Source: Thermoplasmata archaeon (GTDB lineage: Archaea; Thermoplasmatota; Thermoplasmata; Halarchaeoplasmatales; Halarchaeoplasmataceae). Taken from it: a stretch of DNA of 37,338 nt. The stretch lies in assembly GCA_003555395.1 (NCBI GenBank), contig PWHU01000046.1, forward strand, positions 1-37,338. The letters are read 5' to 3'. Positions 24,220-32,675 of this stretch are shown here, piece after piece (positions within the stretch are counted from its first letter, which is position 1; each line of letters starts with the position of its first letter). The notes beneath the pieces are model-generated. The model saw only the letters and a list, made by a program, of their open reading frames with translations, did not search any database and was not told the DNA's origin. A program made the position numbers and the translations under genes.

Positions 24220-24264
24220 ATTTAACGCCTAAGACCCTTCATCCTCTTCACCATCTTCCTTTTG

Positions 24265-25224
24265 TTACTCAGGGGGTTCTGGTTGATCGGTTTCCTTTAC
24301 GTCTTCAGGGTCCGGTTCCTCCTTAGCGCCGATCTCCCATCCACAATTTTTACACGCGCTGGAACCTTCCAAAAGTGTGCCGCACTCCGGGCATGCCTCT
24401 TCCAATTCTTTTTCTTTTTCTTCCAATCCTTCAACACTTTCGCTCACGCTTTTATCCATCCTTCTCTTCAACCACAGAATGCCCATCCCAAATATAAAGA
24501 TTATAACGGTAGAAGTGAAATACTCGAATGTCAGCAGTTGAAAAGCTCTAGATTCACTGATCGTGATCGGTCCGTGAACTATCGATGTCCTGTGCCAATC
24601 GTAGTCCAATTCGTCATCTATATCCGTCCTATTTCTTCTGACGGAGAATCGATGGCCGAAGAGCCTCTCCTCTAAATCCGATACCTGCACCGAATAATGA
24701 TATGTCTCATTATCTTCGCCGACACGTTGCATCCTGTAGCCTTCGTAAGGGATAGGATGAACGCTGCCGATGGTAGCAAGGGTCAGATTCAGGTAGACAG
24801 TGTAGTTGTAGCCTTCTACGTATTCTTTTGTGAGATTTACGGTGAATGTGAAAGTCGTGTCAGTATCGCCGTACAGATTGTCTACGTTCCCGTCTTGGAA
24901 GTGATCCGATTCTAAAGTTCGGTGAGGCTGATCGTAGATGAGACCTAGTTGGAAAGTAGAGAGGGTCACAGCCAATAGTAGGATCGCTACGAGACCGACC
25001 ACGAGTAACTTCTTTAAGTTGTTCTCCCCGTACAGTTTGTAAGGTATTAGTATCGCAAGGATCGGTAGTAGTATGTTCATCAAGCAGGGGTTCACGAAAA
25101 CGAGCCAGAGCGAAGCGATATAAACCGTTCCTATGTAAGCTAAAATAGAATATCGTGTTTTTTTTATCTTCTTGAACTTTTTATCCAATCTATCTAAAGT
25201 GGATTCTAGGTCCTGCCTTTTCAT
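24265..25224 (-). CDS. Membrane protein with an exterior domain and C-terminal zinc ribbon
   Basis: The 319-aa product is not assigned to a named family. Four hydrophobic segments lie at about 27-46, 48-65, 72-97 and 230-252. Between the last two is a polar, beta-rich domain of about 130 residues (98-229), probably outside the cell. After the last helix a charged coil (255-277) leads to a four-Cys zinc ribbon, CPECG at 278-282 and CKNCG at 291-295, then an acidic, Pro-rich tail. The combination of an outside domain with a cytoplasmic zinc ribbon suggests a surface sensor or scaffold, but no function can be read. It is divergent from the secreted carboxypeptidase gene. Confidence 0.7.
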   Translation of the reverse strand: MKRQDLESTLDRLDKKFKKIKKTRYSILAYIGTVYIASLWLVFVNPCLMNILLPILAILIPYKLYGENNLKKLLVVGLVAILLLAVTLSTFQLGLIYDQPHRTLESDHFQDGNVDNLYGDTDTTFTFTVNLTKEYVEGYNYTVYLNLTLATIGSVHPIPYEGYRMQRVGEDNETYHYSVQVSDLEERLFGHRFSVRRNRTDIDDELDYDWHRTSIVHGPITISESRAFQLLTFEYFTSTVIIFIFGMGILWLKRRMDKSVSESVEGLEEKEKELEEACPECGTLLEGSSACKNCGWEIGAKEEPDPEDVKETDQPEPPE

Positions 25225-25376
25225 ACTTTATCCGCGCTCGAAAACCGATAGCATAGATGGAGATAATAATCTTTTGCATGAAGTCGATCTTATTCTTTAT
25301 CTTTGATCAAATAAAATTAGGCGAAGATATAAATATAGTGACTTACCTACTTTTTTTAACATCCTTAGGGATATGT

Positions 25377-28139
25377 ATGAAATGGAAAAATGTCTTTTTT
25401 GTGCTCGGCCTCGTTATAATACTGTCACTTTCAGGAATCTCGATTGCATTCGGTAGTTCTGAATCGATATCCGACGACCATGGATCCGCTTCTTCATTTT
25501 TGGATGAAAGTGTTCTCGAGCTAGAGAACGATCTGGATGATTACCCTTTTCCAGAAGAATATCCGTCGGTAGCCGCTTTGAACGATTGGTATGACGATCT
25601 GGTAGCTGAGTATCCAGACCTGGTTGAAAAGCACCACTACGGGACTTCCTGGGAAGGAAGAGACCTTTGGGCTCTGGAGATAACATCGGATGAAGATACG
25701 CAGGTAGATGAGAAGCCAGGTGTTCTCGTCGACGGAGCTTTACATGCCCGTGAATGGTCTTCCGTACAGGTCTCAGCCTATTTCATGTGGAGGGTATTAG
25801 ATGAATATGACAGCAACGAAACGATCTACTGGTTGGTGAACAACAGGAGGATCTTCGTTGCGCCTATGGTGAATCCCGACGGATACATATACGATGGAGA
25901 CGGAGATTATGGCGGTGACGGAGAAGGCGAATGGTGGCGAAAGAATCGCAACGAGTCCGTTGGGGACGAAACCGAGGTCGGCGTCGATCTGAATAGAAAT
26001 TGGGATATAGATTTTGGCGGTGCGGGTTCTAGAGGTGACCCAGGATCGGACACATATCACGGTGAAGAACCCTTTTCAGAATATGAAACAAAATACTTAA
26101 GGGATCTGATCATCGAAGAAGATATAGACTCTTATCAAAATATTCACAGCTATGCCGATTGTCTTTTGATACCTTATATGTACACAGATGATCCTTCACC
26201 GCACGATGATTGGTACAGGGGCATGGCCGGACACATGACATCTCTGACCTCACTTATGGGAGACGAAAGCCAGCAGTACTCCTACGGTCAACCGCACGAG
26301 GAGATCGGTTACAGCGCAGCCGGCGGAGCCGCTGATTGGGCTTATGCGAAGGAAGGTTTGCAGGGTCTCACATTTGAAATACATACTGGTGGTCATGAAT
26401 TCTATCCACCTGAAGAAGATATCATGACCATCAATAAGGATCTGGACGATTCTCTTATCTATCAATCGAGAGTCGCGGACGTCGATCTTGGGGATGGACC
26501 CATGAATGAAGGCGGTGAAGATCTATTTCCTCCCGTACCATACTTAGTGTATGGGGGCGTAGAAGACGATATGGATGATCCCGTGACAGATGTCGAGGTC
26601 GAAGTCGAAAGTCAGGAAACCGGAGAGAACCTGACCATAGACACTGACAGTAACGGTTATTACGAATTAAATTTCGGTAAACTTGTAGAAAACGGTTATG
26701 AAGTTGGAGACGACTTCACAGTAGGTGTGAGTCAAGATCAAGATAGTCAGGTCGACTTTACCGTTGACGATAGTTGGGGAAAGAGGATAGACCTTCAGTC
26801 CTTACAGACTACTTCAGTGGAGACTATAGGATCGTCTGATATAACGACTGATTCTGCCGAGTTGACCGGTCATATCACTTTGGGCGAGGTAGATAACGTA
26901 GATGCATATTTTGAATATAGGACGGAAGGTGCACCCGATTGGGAGACGACCGCGTCCCAAAATATCGATGTGGATGGAGAGTACAGCCAGGTAGTAGACG
27001 ATCTTGAATCTGGCACCATCTATGAATTTAGAGCGGTCATAGGATGGGACGGCGGTGCAGAAGAAGATAGAGGCGAGATACTTTCATTCACTACCTTAGA
27101 ACCCACTTTGAATCCTCCCACGGGACTCAGAGTCGAAAAGGATGAAGAGACTGACGACGTGATCTTGGAATGGGATGATGTTGGCAGCCCAGAATATAAT
27201 GTGTATCACTCTGAGGATCAGTACGCTGATTTTGACACATGGGATGATATAGCAACAGTTGTAGACACAACTTACATCCACGAAAATGCACTGGGCGGAG
27301 AGAACTATTATATCGTAAGGTCGACAGACGGTATAGAGGAAAGTGAAAATTCATCCATGGGATTCTGCGTAGAGAAGTATTTCGGTAGTGAAAGACCTAG
27401 GCATTATCTCTCCATACCGATGGGTTTTGAAGATCATACCGGTGACGGCGAGCTGAAAGCCAGCGATCTGGTCATGTCCATCGAAGGTGATCTAGAGACG
27501 AGCGAATACATATCGGATGTTGTTAGATGGGATCACATGAAAAGAGGTTACGATGAAAGGTATAATTACGACGATGGAACAGGAGAGTGGGTCGATGATT
27601 TCGTTATAGAACCGGGAGACGGCATCGGCTTCGCGGTAGAAGAGGAATTCACGTGGCATATCACCGCTACAGATATAGAGTACGAGGTCACTTACGGGGA
27701 CGAGCGTCCGCGTCATTACACATCTATACCTTACACTTTGGCTGACCAAACTGGAGACGGCGAACTGATGGCCAGCGATCTAGTCATGATGATCGAGGGC
27801 GATCTCGAAACTAGCGATTACATCTTTGACGTTGTTAGATGGGATCACATGAAAAGAGGTTACAGCGAAAGGTACTATTACGACGGTCTTGCAGGAGAAT
27901 GGACAGACGATTTCGTCATCGAACCAGGAGACGGCATAGGTTTCGCGGTGAAAAACGAGTTCACATTGGAATCAGAATTGATAACTCCCGAGAGGAATTC
28001 AGCTCTTCTTGAAAACAGTGTTGAAGGAACAGAGGCTATACAAAACAAACTAGATGTTACGATCATGGGTCAAAGGTGTGCATCCTTGAGAAGTCCATAT
28101 TTTGAAGCATGCTCGCTGGCTTTGAAAACGAAACTGTGA
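25377..28139 (+). CDS. Secreted zinc carboxypeptidase (M14) with Fn3 and tandem C-terminal domains
   Basis: The 920-aa product begins with a signal peptide (MKWKNVFFVLGLVIILSLSG). The M14 domain spans about 60-375: zinc ligands H123 and E126 (HARE), H257 (IHSY) and catalytic E334 (TFEI). DLNRNWD, the substrate-carboxylate region, is also present. Spacing matches carboxypeptidase A (69/72/196/270). A carboxypeptidase-regulatory-like beta domain (about 390-470), one or two fibronectin III-like domains (about 480-670) and two tandem 104-residue repeats (about 670-880; 312-nt period) follow. The exported enzyme would remove C-terminal residues from peptides. The open frame begins at 25257, but AGGGAT before the ATG at 25377 and the signal peptide fix the start. 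GATATAAATATAG at about 25326 is the likely TATA. Confidence 0.93.
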   Translation: MKWKNVFFVLGLVIILSLSGISIAFGSSESISDDHGSASSFLDESVLELENDLDDYPFPEEYPSVAALNDWYDDLVAEYPDLVEKHHYGTSWEGRDLWALEITSDEDTQVDEKPGVLVDGALHAREWSSVQVSAYFMWRVLDEYDSNETIYWLVNNRRIFVAPMVNPDGYIYDGDGDYGGDGEGEWWRKNRNESVGDETEVGVDLNRNWDIDFGGAGSRGDPGSDTYHGEEPFSEYETKYLRDLIIEEDIDSYQNIHSYADCLLIPYMYTDDPSPHDDWYRGMAGHMTSLTSLMGDESQQYSYGQPHEEIGYSAAGGAADWAYAKEGLQGLTFEIHTGGHEFYPPEEDIMTINKDLDDSLIYQSRVADVDLGDGPMNEGGEDLFPPVPYLVYGGVEDDMDDPVTDVEVEVESQETGENLTIDTDSNGYYELNFGKLVENGYEVGDDFTVGVSQDQDSQVDFTVDDSWGKRIDLQSLQTTSVETIGSSDITTDSAELTGHITLGEVDNVDAYFEYRTEGAPDWETTASQNIDVDGEYSQVVDDLESGTIYEFRAVIGWDGGAEEDRGEILSFTTLEPTLNPPTGLRVEKDEETDDVILEWDDVGSPEYNVYHSEDQYADFDTWDDIATVVDTTYIHENALGGENYYIVRSTDGIEESENSSMGFCVEKYFGSERPRHYLSIPMGFEDHTGDGELKASDLVMSIEGDLETSEYISDVVRWDHMKRGYDERYNYDDGTGEWVDDFVIEPGDGIGFAVEEEFTWHITATDIEYEVTYGDERPRHYTSIPYTLADQTGDGELMASDLVMMIEGDLETSDYIFDVVRWDHMKRGYSERYYYDGLAGEWTDDFVIEPGDGIGFAVKNEFTLESELITPERNSALLENSVEGTEAIQNKLDVTIMGQRCASLRSPYFEACSLALKTKL
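27385..27960 (+). repeat. Tandem 312-bp (104-aa) repeat in the carboxypeptidase gene
   Basis: Two in-frame copies begin near 27385 and 27697. Both encode ERPRHY, TGDGEL-x-ASDLVM, IEGDLETS, a run VVRWDHMKRGY, DDFVIEPGDGIGFAV and flanking residues. A 33-bp stretch is identical in both, at 27519-27551 and 27831-27863. Such S-I-P/W-D/P-G-D-G repeats occur at the C-termini of archaeal surface proteins. Confidence 0.85.
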
Positions 28140-28153
28140 TCCTCCGTTGAGAC

Positions 28154-29389
28154 TTACACAACCCTTTTTCCCTCTTTATAAACTTGCTCTACCAGATTGA
28201 CAGCGAAGCGGTAAGGTATGTGGCGATGGTTTGGCACGTCTAGTACTAAAAAGTCAGCTTTCTTTCCTTCTTCTAATGAACCTATATCATCTCTATCGAC
28301 GGCTCTAGCCGCATTGAAAGTCGCAGCGGTGAGAGCTTCGCTGGGGGTCATCTTCATCTGTAAACATGCTAGAGTTATGATCATCTGCATAGATTCGGTC
28401 CAGCAGTTCGGATTCAGGTCCGTAGCGAGAGCCACCGCCATATCGTTCTCTATCATCTTCCTTGCCGGCGCATATTCTTCTTCCATCAGCATGAAAGGTG
28501 TCCCGGGCAGGAGTATGCCGATGGTTCCACTTTCGGCCATCATCCTTATTTCCTCTTCCCCGGTCTTCACCAGATGTTCTCCAGATATAGCGCCGAGTTC
28601 GGCGGCCATCCTACTGCAGCCTATATTCTCTATCTCGTCAGCATGGACTCTTATTTTCAATCCCACAGCTTTAGCTTTTTGGAGCAGTCTTCTGCTTTCA
28701 TCCGCGTCGAACACTCCCTTTTCACAGAACACGTCACAGTATTCCGCTAGTCCTTTTTCGGCTATCTCGGGTATGACTTCGTCGATACAAAAATCGATGT
28801 AATCTCCTGTTTGGTCGAACTCCGGCGGTAGCGAATGAGCCCCTAAATACGTTGGGATAAGATCGACGGGATGAGACTTGTTCAGTTCCTCTATAACTTC
28901 CAAGCACTTGATCTCGTTATCCTTGTCAAGGCCGTAACCACTTTTCGCTTCTGCCGTCGTTGTTCCGTGACGAAGCATGGTATCCAATCTTTTCGATGCC
29001 TGTTCTATCAATCTTTGTTTAGATGATTTCCTGGTCGATCTTACTGTGCTCAGTATACCTCCACCTTCCTCTAGTATCTCCATATAAGTCTTGCCTTTGA
29101 TCTTCATCTCCAGCTCGTCTTCTCTAGACCCCGAGTAGATCAAGTGCGTGTGAGGATCGACAAAACCGGGTATTACGGTTTTACCAGAAGCATCGATCAT
29201 TTCTTGGGCTTCGTAATTTTTTTCAACTTCTTCAGTCGGACCTACCGCCGTTATCTTATCGTCCTTTACGGCGACAGCCCCTTTCTCCACTTTACCTGTC
29301 TCTTTCATTTCGTCTCCCCTTCTAGCCCGTCTGGGGCCTTTCAAGGTGTGTATTTCAGCACAGTTTTTTATCAGCAGGTCCGCTTTCAT
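28154..29389 (-). CDS. hutI: Imidazolonepropionase
   Basis: The 411-aa amidohydrolase-superfamily enzyme opens the imidazolone ring in histidine degradation, giving N-formimino-L-glutamate. The metal motif HTH lies at 80-82 (GFVDPHTHLIY), and the family segments AEAKSGYGL, HADEIENIGCSRMAAELGA and ATDLNPNCWTESM are present. The ATG at 29389 has GGAGTGAT at 29393-29400 and overlaps the stop of the small upstream membrane-protein gene (ATGA). The frame extends to 29473, but that upstream part is shadow. No other hut gene is in the window, so the rest of the pathway must lie elsewhere. It is convergent with the carboxypeptidase gene, leaving only 14 nt between stops. Confidence 0.95.
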   Translation of the reverse strand: MKADLLIKNCAEIHTLKGPRRARRGDEMKETGKVEKGAVAVKDDKITAVGPTEEVEKNYEAQEMIDASGKTVIPGFVDPHTHLIYSGSREDELEMKIKGKTYMEILEEGGGILSTVRSTRKSSKQRLIEQASKRLDTMLRHGTTTAEAKSGYGLDKDNEIKCLEVIEELNKSHPVDLIPTYLGAHSLPPEFDQTGDYIDFCIDEVIPEIAEKGLAEYCDVFCEKGVFDADESRRLLQKAKAVGLKIRVHADEIENIGCSRMAAELGAISGEHLVKTGEEEIRMMAESGTIGILLPGTPFMLMEEEYAPARKMIENDMAVALATDLNPNCWTESMQMIITLACLQMKMTPSEALTAATFNAARAVDRDDIGSLEEGKKADFLVLDVPNHRHIPYRFAVNLVEQVYKEGKRVV

Positions 29390-29574
29390 AATATCACTCC
29401 TAATATGCCTAGATTTTTCATTATATAATATATCAGTATGCCTACACCTATGATCATGGCTACAACAGCCCATATCTGAGCGAAAGTTATAAGCAAGTAA
29501 AGCTTGGCTTTCTTTTCTGGTGTATCGAAGTACTTCTCTATCAGACTCTTCAGTTTACCACCCAACGCATCCAG
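29386..29574 (-). CDS. Small single-helix membrane protein between atpD and hutI (no ATG start)
   Basis: This short frame encodes about 59-62 residues: an amphipathic N-terminus (GGKLKSLIEKYFDTPEKKAK), one strong helix (LLITFAQIWAVVAMIIGVG and on to ILIYYIM) and a short tail. Its TGA overlaps the hutI ATG (ATGA), a typical coupling, and the polarity pattern looks real. No ATG or GTG precedes the helix region in frame; the possible starts are CTG at 29574 (with AGGGA upstream) or TTG at 29565. The frame continues that of atpD beyond its TGA, so the end of atpD is the nearest upstream boundary. Function is unknown. Confidence 0.55.
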   Translation of the reverse strand: MDALGGKLKSLIEKYFDTPEKKAKLYLLITFAQIWAVVAMIIGVGILIYYIMKNLGILGVIL

Positions 29575-29589
29575 GCCGTTAGTCCCTGT

Positions 29590-30219
29590 TCAATTCTCTT
29601 CTTCCATCATGGATTTTATCTTCTTCCTTCTGAAGAAGTCCTCTCTTTCCCTTTCCTCCAATTGTCTTTCTATGTATTTGATCGTAGCCTCCAGTTTGGG
29701 GATGTAGACGTATTCTAAAGCGTTGACTCTCCTTTTCGCTTTCTCTATCTCATCAGCTAATCTGTTCAACTTACCCTCTATCTCGGCTGCACGAAGAGAC
29801 AATTTTAGGGCTTCTCTGAATTTTTCGACGGCTTCGTCTAATTTCACAGATGTATCCGTATAGCCATAAAATCTCTCCTCTGCTATATTAGGTTCTATAT
29901 CAGGGACTTTAACCCCCATTATATTGTCGGATCTTATCTCTAGGTCTTCCATGGGTACTGCGCCTTCAGCTATGGATTCAACGTCTGTTCTGCCCATCAT
30001 CATCTGTGCTTCAGTGAGTTTCTCAAAGCTTTCCTGGAGGATGTCCTCCAATTCTTCTCTGATCTCCTTCCTTTGATCTACTATCTTGAAAAATTCGTTT
30101 ATCAGCGCATCTTTCTTTTCACTCAACAGATCATGACCGTTCTCAGCCAACATCTTCCTTTTTCTGATGCGGAGGAGTTCCATCCTTGTCGGTTTCACGT
30201 CTTCGAGTTTCTCGGCCAT
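29590..30219 (-). CDS. atpD: A-type ATP synthase subunit D (central stalk)
   Basis: The 209-aa product is a two-helix coiled coil typical of the V/A-ATPase D subunit: VKPTRMELLRIRKRKMLAENGHDLLSEK at the start (central-stalk helix, given here in part as PTRMELLRIRKRK), and the second helix with RRVNALEYVYIPKLEATIKYI-type residues at the end. It is the rotor shaft linking the membrane ring to the A3B3 catalytic head. The other A-ATPase genes are not in the window. AATATTATA at 30243-30251 on the minus strand lies 28 nt before the ATG, so the mRNA is leaderless. It heads an apparent operon with the small membrane protein and hutI. Confidence 0.93.
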   Translation of the reverse strand: MAEKLEDVKPTRMELLRIRKRKMLAENGHDLLSEKKDALINEFFKIVDQRKEIREELEDILQESFEKLTEAQMMMGRTDVESIAEGAVPMEDLEIRSDNIMGVKVPDIEPNIAEERFYGYTDTSVKLDEAVEKFREALKLSLRAAEIEGKLNRLADEIEKAKRRVNALEYVYIPKLEATIKYIERQLEEREREDFFRRKKIKSMMEEEN

Positions 30220-30242
30220 CGGGCAAAGAGGATTGGGCGATG

Positions 30243-30251
30243 TATAATATT
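30243..30251 (-). promoter_or_regulatory. TATA box of atpD
   Basis: AATATTATA on the minus strand, 28 nt before the ATG at 30219. Confidence 0.55.
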
Positions 30252-30294
30252 TTTTCCCATGACTTACATTTCAACCCATGTTGAAATGATCCGT

Positions 30295-30786
30295 CTATGG
30301 TGAATTTTCTAGATATTCAAGTACCATCTTCGTTTCCGGTAGAAAAGGTTTTTCCTCCATCTCTGAATTCAATCTTTCTATTGATATAAAAAGACCTTCT
30401 TCAAATTCTTCTGCCGATAATTCTATCTCTTCGGGTCTCACGACCGTTCTGAACAATTTGACGTTTTCCTTTTCTTCCTTTATTTCCTTGGTGAAAGATC
30501 CCAACTCTTCGTACTCGGCTGAAACTCCCAACTCTTCCTCCATCTCCTTTTCAAGGGCCTCTTCGTAATCATATCCTGACGGGACGTGTCCACCTAGAAC
30601 TATACTCCAGTAACCGGGAAAAAATCTTTTATCGGCGCTCCTTTTTGTCATGAGTAGTTTTCCATCTTCGCTGAAAACGAAGAACATGACGCTCCTGTGT
30701 CTCAATTTTTTATCGTGGACTTCTTTTCTTGTCTTCACATCGATGACTTTGTCATCCTCGTTCACTACATCGAGTTTTTCCTTCAT
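30295..30786 (-). CDS. Nudix hydrolase, IPP-isomerase/YfcD-like subgroup
   Basis: The 163-aa product has the fold region HRSVMFFVFSEDGKLLMTKR and PGYWSIVLGGHVPSG typical of Nudix proteins related to type 1 isopentenyl-diphosphate isomerase and YfcD. The Nudix box runs 66-88. Its metal-binding core is kept (E81, E84, E85, G87), but the first Glu position holds Y72 and the Arg holds K80. The substrate, probably a diphosphate, is unknown, and a full isomerase active site is not evident. The ATG at 30786 is used. It is divergent from the MFS gene with about 96 nt between them. Confidence 0.85.
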   Translation of the reverse strand: MKEKLDVVNEDDKVIDVKTRKEVHDKKLRHRSVMFFVFSEDGKLLMTKRSADKRFFPGYWSIVLGGHVPSGYDYEEALEKEMEEELGVSAEYEELGSFTKEIKEEKENVKLFRTVVRPEEIELSAEEFEEGLFISIERLNSEMEEKPFLPETKMVLEYLENSP

Positions 30787-30850
30787 ATTTTAGGGTAAAA
30801 ACTGGTAAATGAAAAATCTATCGCAGGTGGTTTGTACCCCAATGCAAACG

Positions 30851-30859
30851 TTTAATAAT
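30851..30859 (+). promoter_or_regulatory. TATA box of the MFS transporter gene
   Basis: TTTAATAAT centred 28 nt before the ATG at 30883; this supports that ATG over the in-frame TTG at 30874. Confidence 0.5.
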
Positions 30860-30882
30860 GCCATAATCATAACTTGCTGAGA

Positions 30883-32142
30883 ATGACAGGCCCTGAAGAG
30901 CAAGAAAACTTCGGCGTAGCCAGCGTTGTCTCTGATCTCAAGATCGTCCTTGAGTACAAGGAGCTGCTGGTGTTGATATTCGCGGTCTTCGTCAGCATGA
31001 TAGGTTTCGGTCTAGTTATGCCTTTTCTCCCCATATATGCGAGAGATTTCGGAGCCTCAAAAACACACATAGGACTCATGCTCGGCATATTTTCAGTTGT
31101 AAAGATCTTCGTCGCGCCTCTTGGTGGAAAGCTTGCGGACATGTACGGAAGGAAATACATCATGGTCGGAGGCATGTTTATGTATATGATCGTGATGTTT
31201 CTCTTTGGAGCCGCTAGGACTTTACCCGAACTTTTCCTATACAGGGGGGGACAGGGCGCTGCTTCCGGCCTGGTTTGGCCCGTGGCTATGACATACATAG
31301 GTGACGTGGTGAAAGAAGAGGACAGAGGCAAAGCCATGGGACTCTATTCCATGGCCTTCGCCAGCGGGAACGCTACGGGGCCCGTTTTAGGTGGGTTGAT
31401 CGCAAGTTATTACTCTCTGTCAGTACCCTTCTTTTTTACTTCTGGACTTGCCGCGGTGAGCGGAATCCTCCTCTTGGTCGGCGTAAAAGAATCTTATGAG
31501 GGGTCTAGAAAGTTAGGAACCGTTTCACACAAGAAAAGACATCCATTTTCCTTTTTTAAATTCGATCTCAGTAAGATCACACCCCGCCCGAAAACGTTTC
31601 TCGGTCTTACCGTCGGTTCTTTCACAGTTTTTTTCGGCCTTTCCATGGTCTGGTCGATGCTCTCTCTCTTCGGTGACGAGATATTACTTCTTACAGCATT
31701 TCAGATCTCCTTGATCTTCACATTGATAGGAGTTGTACAGGTAGTCGTGATGTTCCCGGCCGGAAGTCTATCGGATAGGATCGGAAGAAAAAAATTGATC
31801 GTGTCAGGAGCGCTGATCTCATCGATATTCGCCGGTGTCATCGGTCTTTCGACAGGTTTTATATTTATAATGATAGCAGTAGGCTTTTACACTTTGGGAA
31901 GAGCTTTGGCTAGACCCTCTTTTCCCGCTTTCGTTTCTTCACTCTCTCCGATAGAACATCGAGGTAAAATCATGGGAGTCTACAACTTTGCCCAGAACTT
32001 GGCCTTCGCCACGGGATCTTTTTTGGGCGGTGCGGTAGCCGACATACTGGGACTTCGCTTCCCTTTCTTCATAGCGCTGATAGTTGGTGTGACCGGTGTT
32101 ATATTCATCACTTCTACCGTGAAAGAAGAAGGTGGAGGCTAG
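30883..32142 (+). CDS. Major facilitator superfamily transporter (DHA1-like)
   Basis: The 419-aa product has 12 predicted helices in two halves. The MFS motif between helices 2 and 3 is GGKLADMYGRKYIM, and its second-half counterpart is AGSLSDRIGRKKLI. The first helix (AVFVSMIGFGLVMPFLPIYA) and the proline-containing helix 4-5 region (GGQGAASGLVWPVAMTYIGD, ATGPVLGG) are typical of drug:H+ antiporter-type exporters. Export of small toxic compounds or metabolites is likely; the substrate is unknown. The leaderless ATG at 30883 is supported by TTTAATAAT at 30851-30859. Confidence 0.92.
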   Translation: MTGPEEQENFGVASVVSDLKIVLEYKELLVLIFAVFVSMIGFGLVMPFLPIYARDFGASKTHIGLMLGIFSVVKIFVAPLGGKLADMYGRKYIMVGGMFMYMIVMFLFGAARTLPELFLYRGGQGAASGLVWPVAMTYIGDVVKEEDRGKAMGLYSMAFASGNATGPVLGGLIASYYSLSVPFFFTSGLAAVSGILLLVGVKESYEGSRKLGTVSHKKRHPFSFFKFDLSKITPRPKTFLGLTVGSFTVFFGLSMVWSMLSLFGDEILLLTAFQISLIFTLIGVVQVVVMFPAGSLSDRIGRKKLIVSGALISSIFAGVIGLSTGFIFIMIAVGFYTLGRALARPSFPAFVSSLSPIEHRGKIMGVYNFAQNLAFATGSFLGGAVADILGLRFPFFIALIVGVTGVIFITSTVKEEGGG

Positions 32143-32171
32143 ATAGAGAATATTTTCGATCTCTCGATAGT

Positions 32172-32603
32172 CTAGACCTTCTCGCTCTCCCTTTTAGAAT
32201 AATACTTTATGTTTTTATCTTCAAAGCCTATATGCTCGAAGAATTCCATACCTTCCGGATTGTCCGGCTCTATCAGGGCGGCCCATATCTTGAATCCTTT
32301 CTCTTCGAAGACGTGTTCCAACTTTTCGACCAATCTTTTTCCGATGCCGCGCTCTCTGTAGTTCTCATCCACCGCTAAGCGGTTGATCCATCCCTTCCTG
32401 CCGTCGTCGGTGCCGAAGATGATACCCACCATCTTTTCGCCGTCGTAAGCTCCGATCCAATATTCCGGCTGCTCCTCTAGCTCTTCTTTTATGTTCTCTC
32501 TCCTGTCTCTGCCTTCAGGCTTGTAAGGGATATCGTTTTTCTCCCAGAGTCCGATCATCCTGTCGTAATCATCTATATCTGGCGTCTTATATTCTATCGA
32601 CAT
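32172..32603 (-). CDS. GNAT-family N-acetyltransferase
   Basis: The 143-aa product is a complete single GNAT domain: strand pair WIGAYDGEKMVGIIFG, then INRLAVDENYRERGIGKRLVEKL with the acetyl-CoA pyrophosphate loop R-x-x-G-I-G-K/R, and the C-terminal strand/helix with NPEGMEFFEHIGFEDK. The substrate cannot be told. Its RERGIGKRLVE motif resembles that in the ParB/GNAT fusion (QGRGIGKRLVE). TAATATTTGT at 32622-32631 on the minus strand, about 24 nt before the ATG, suggests a leaderless mRNA. It is divergent from the amidohydrolase gene. Confidence 0.9.
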   Translation of the reverse strand: MSIEYKTPDIDDYDRMIGLWEKNDIPYKPEGRDRRENIKEELEEQPEYWIGAYDGEKMVGIIFGTDDGRKGWINRLAVDENYRERGIGKRLVEKLEHVFEEKGFKIWAALIEPDNPEGMEFFEHIGFEDKNIKYYSKRESEKV

Positions 32604-32675
32604 GGAGATGCTTTAAGTGTACAAATATTAATATATCCTTCCCCTTTTGTTATCAAGCACTTGGAAGGGACTTAT

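Noticed and set aside
25257-25376. 40-residue extension before the carboxypeptidase signal peptide
   Set aside because: The signal peptide and an SD-like AGGGAT both fit the ATG at 25377, and the extension covers the TATA region.
29386-30219. A single atpD plus membrane-helix protein made by TGA read-through
   Set aside because: The frames agree and the idea is possible, but TGA recoding has no support here; two coupled genes is the simpler reading.
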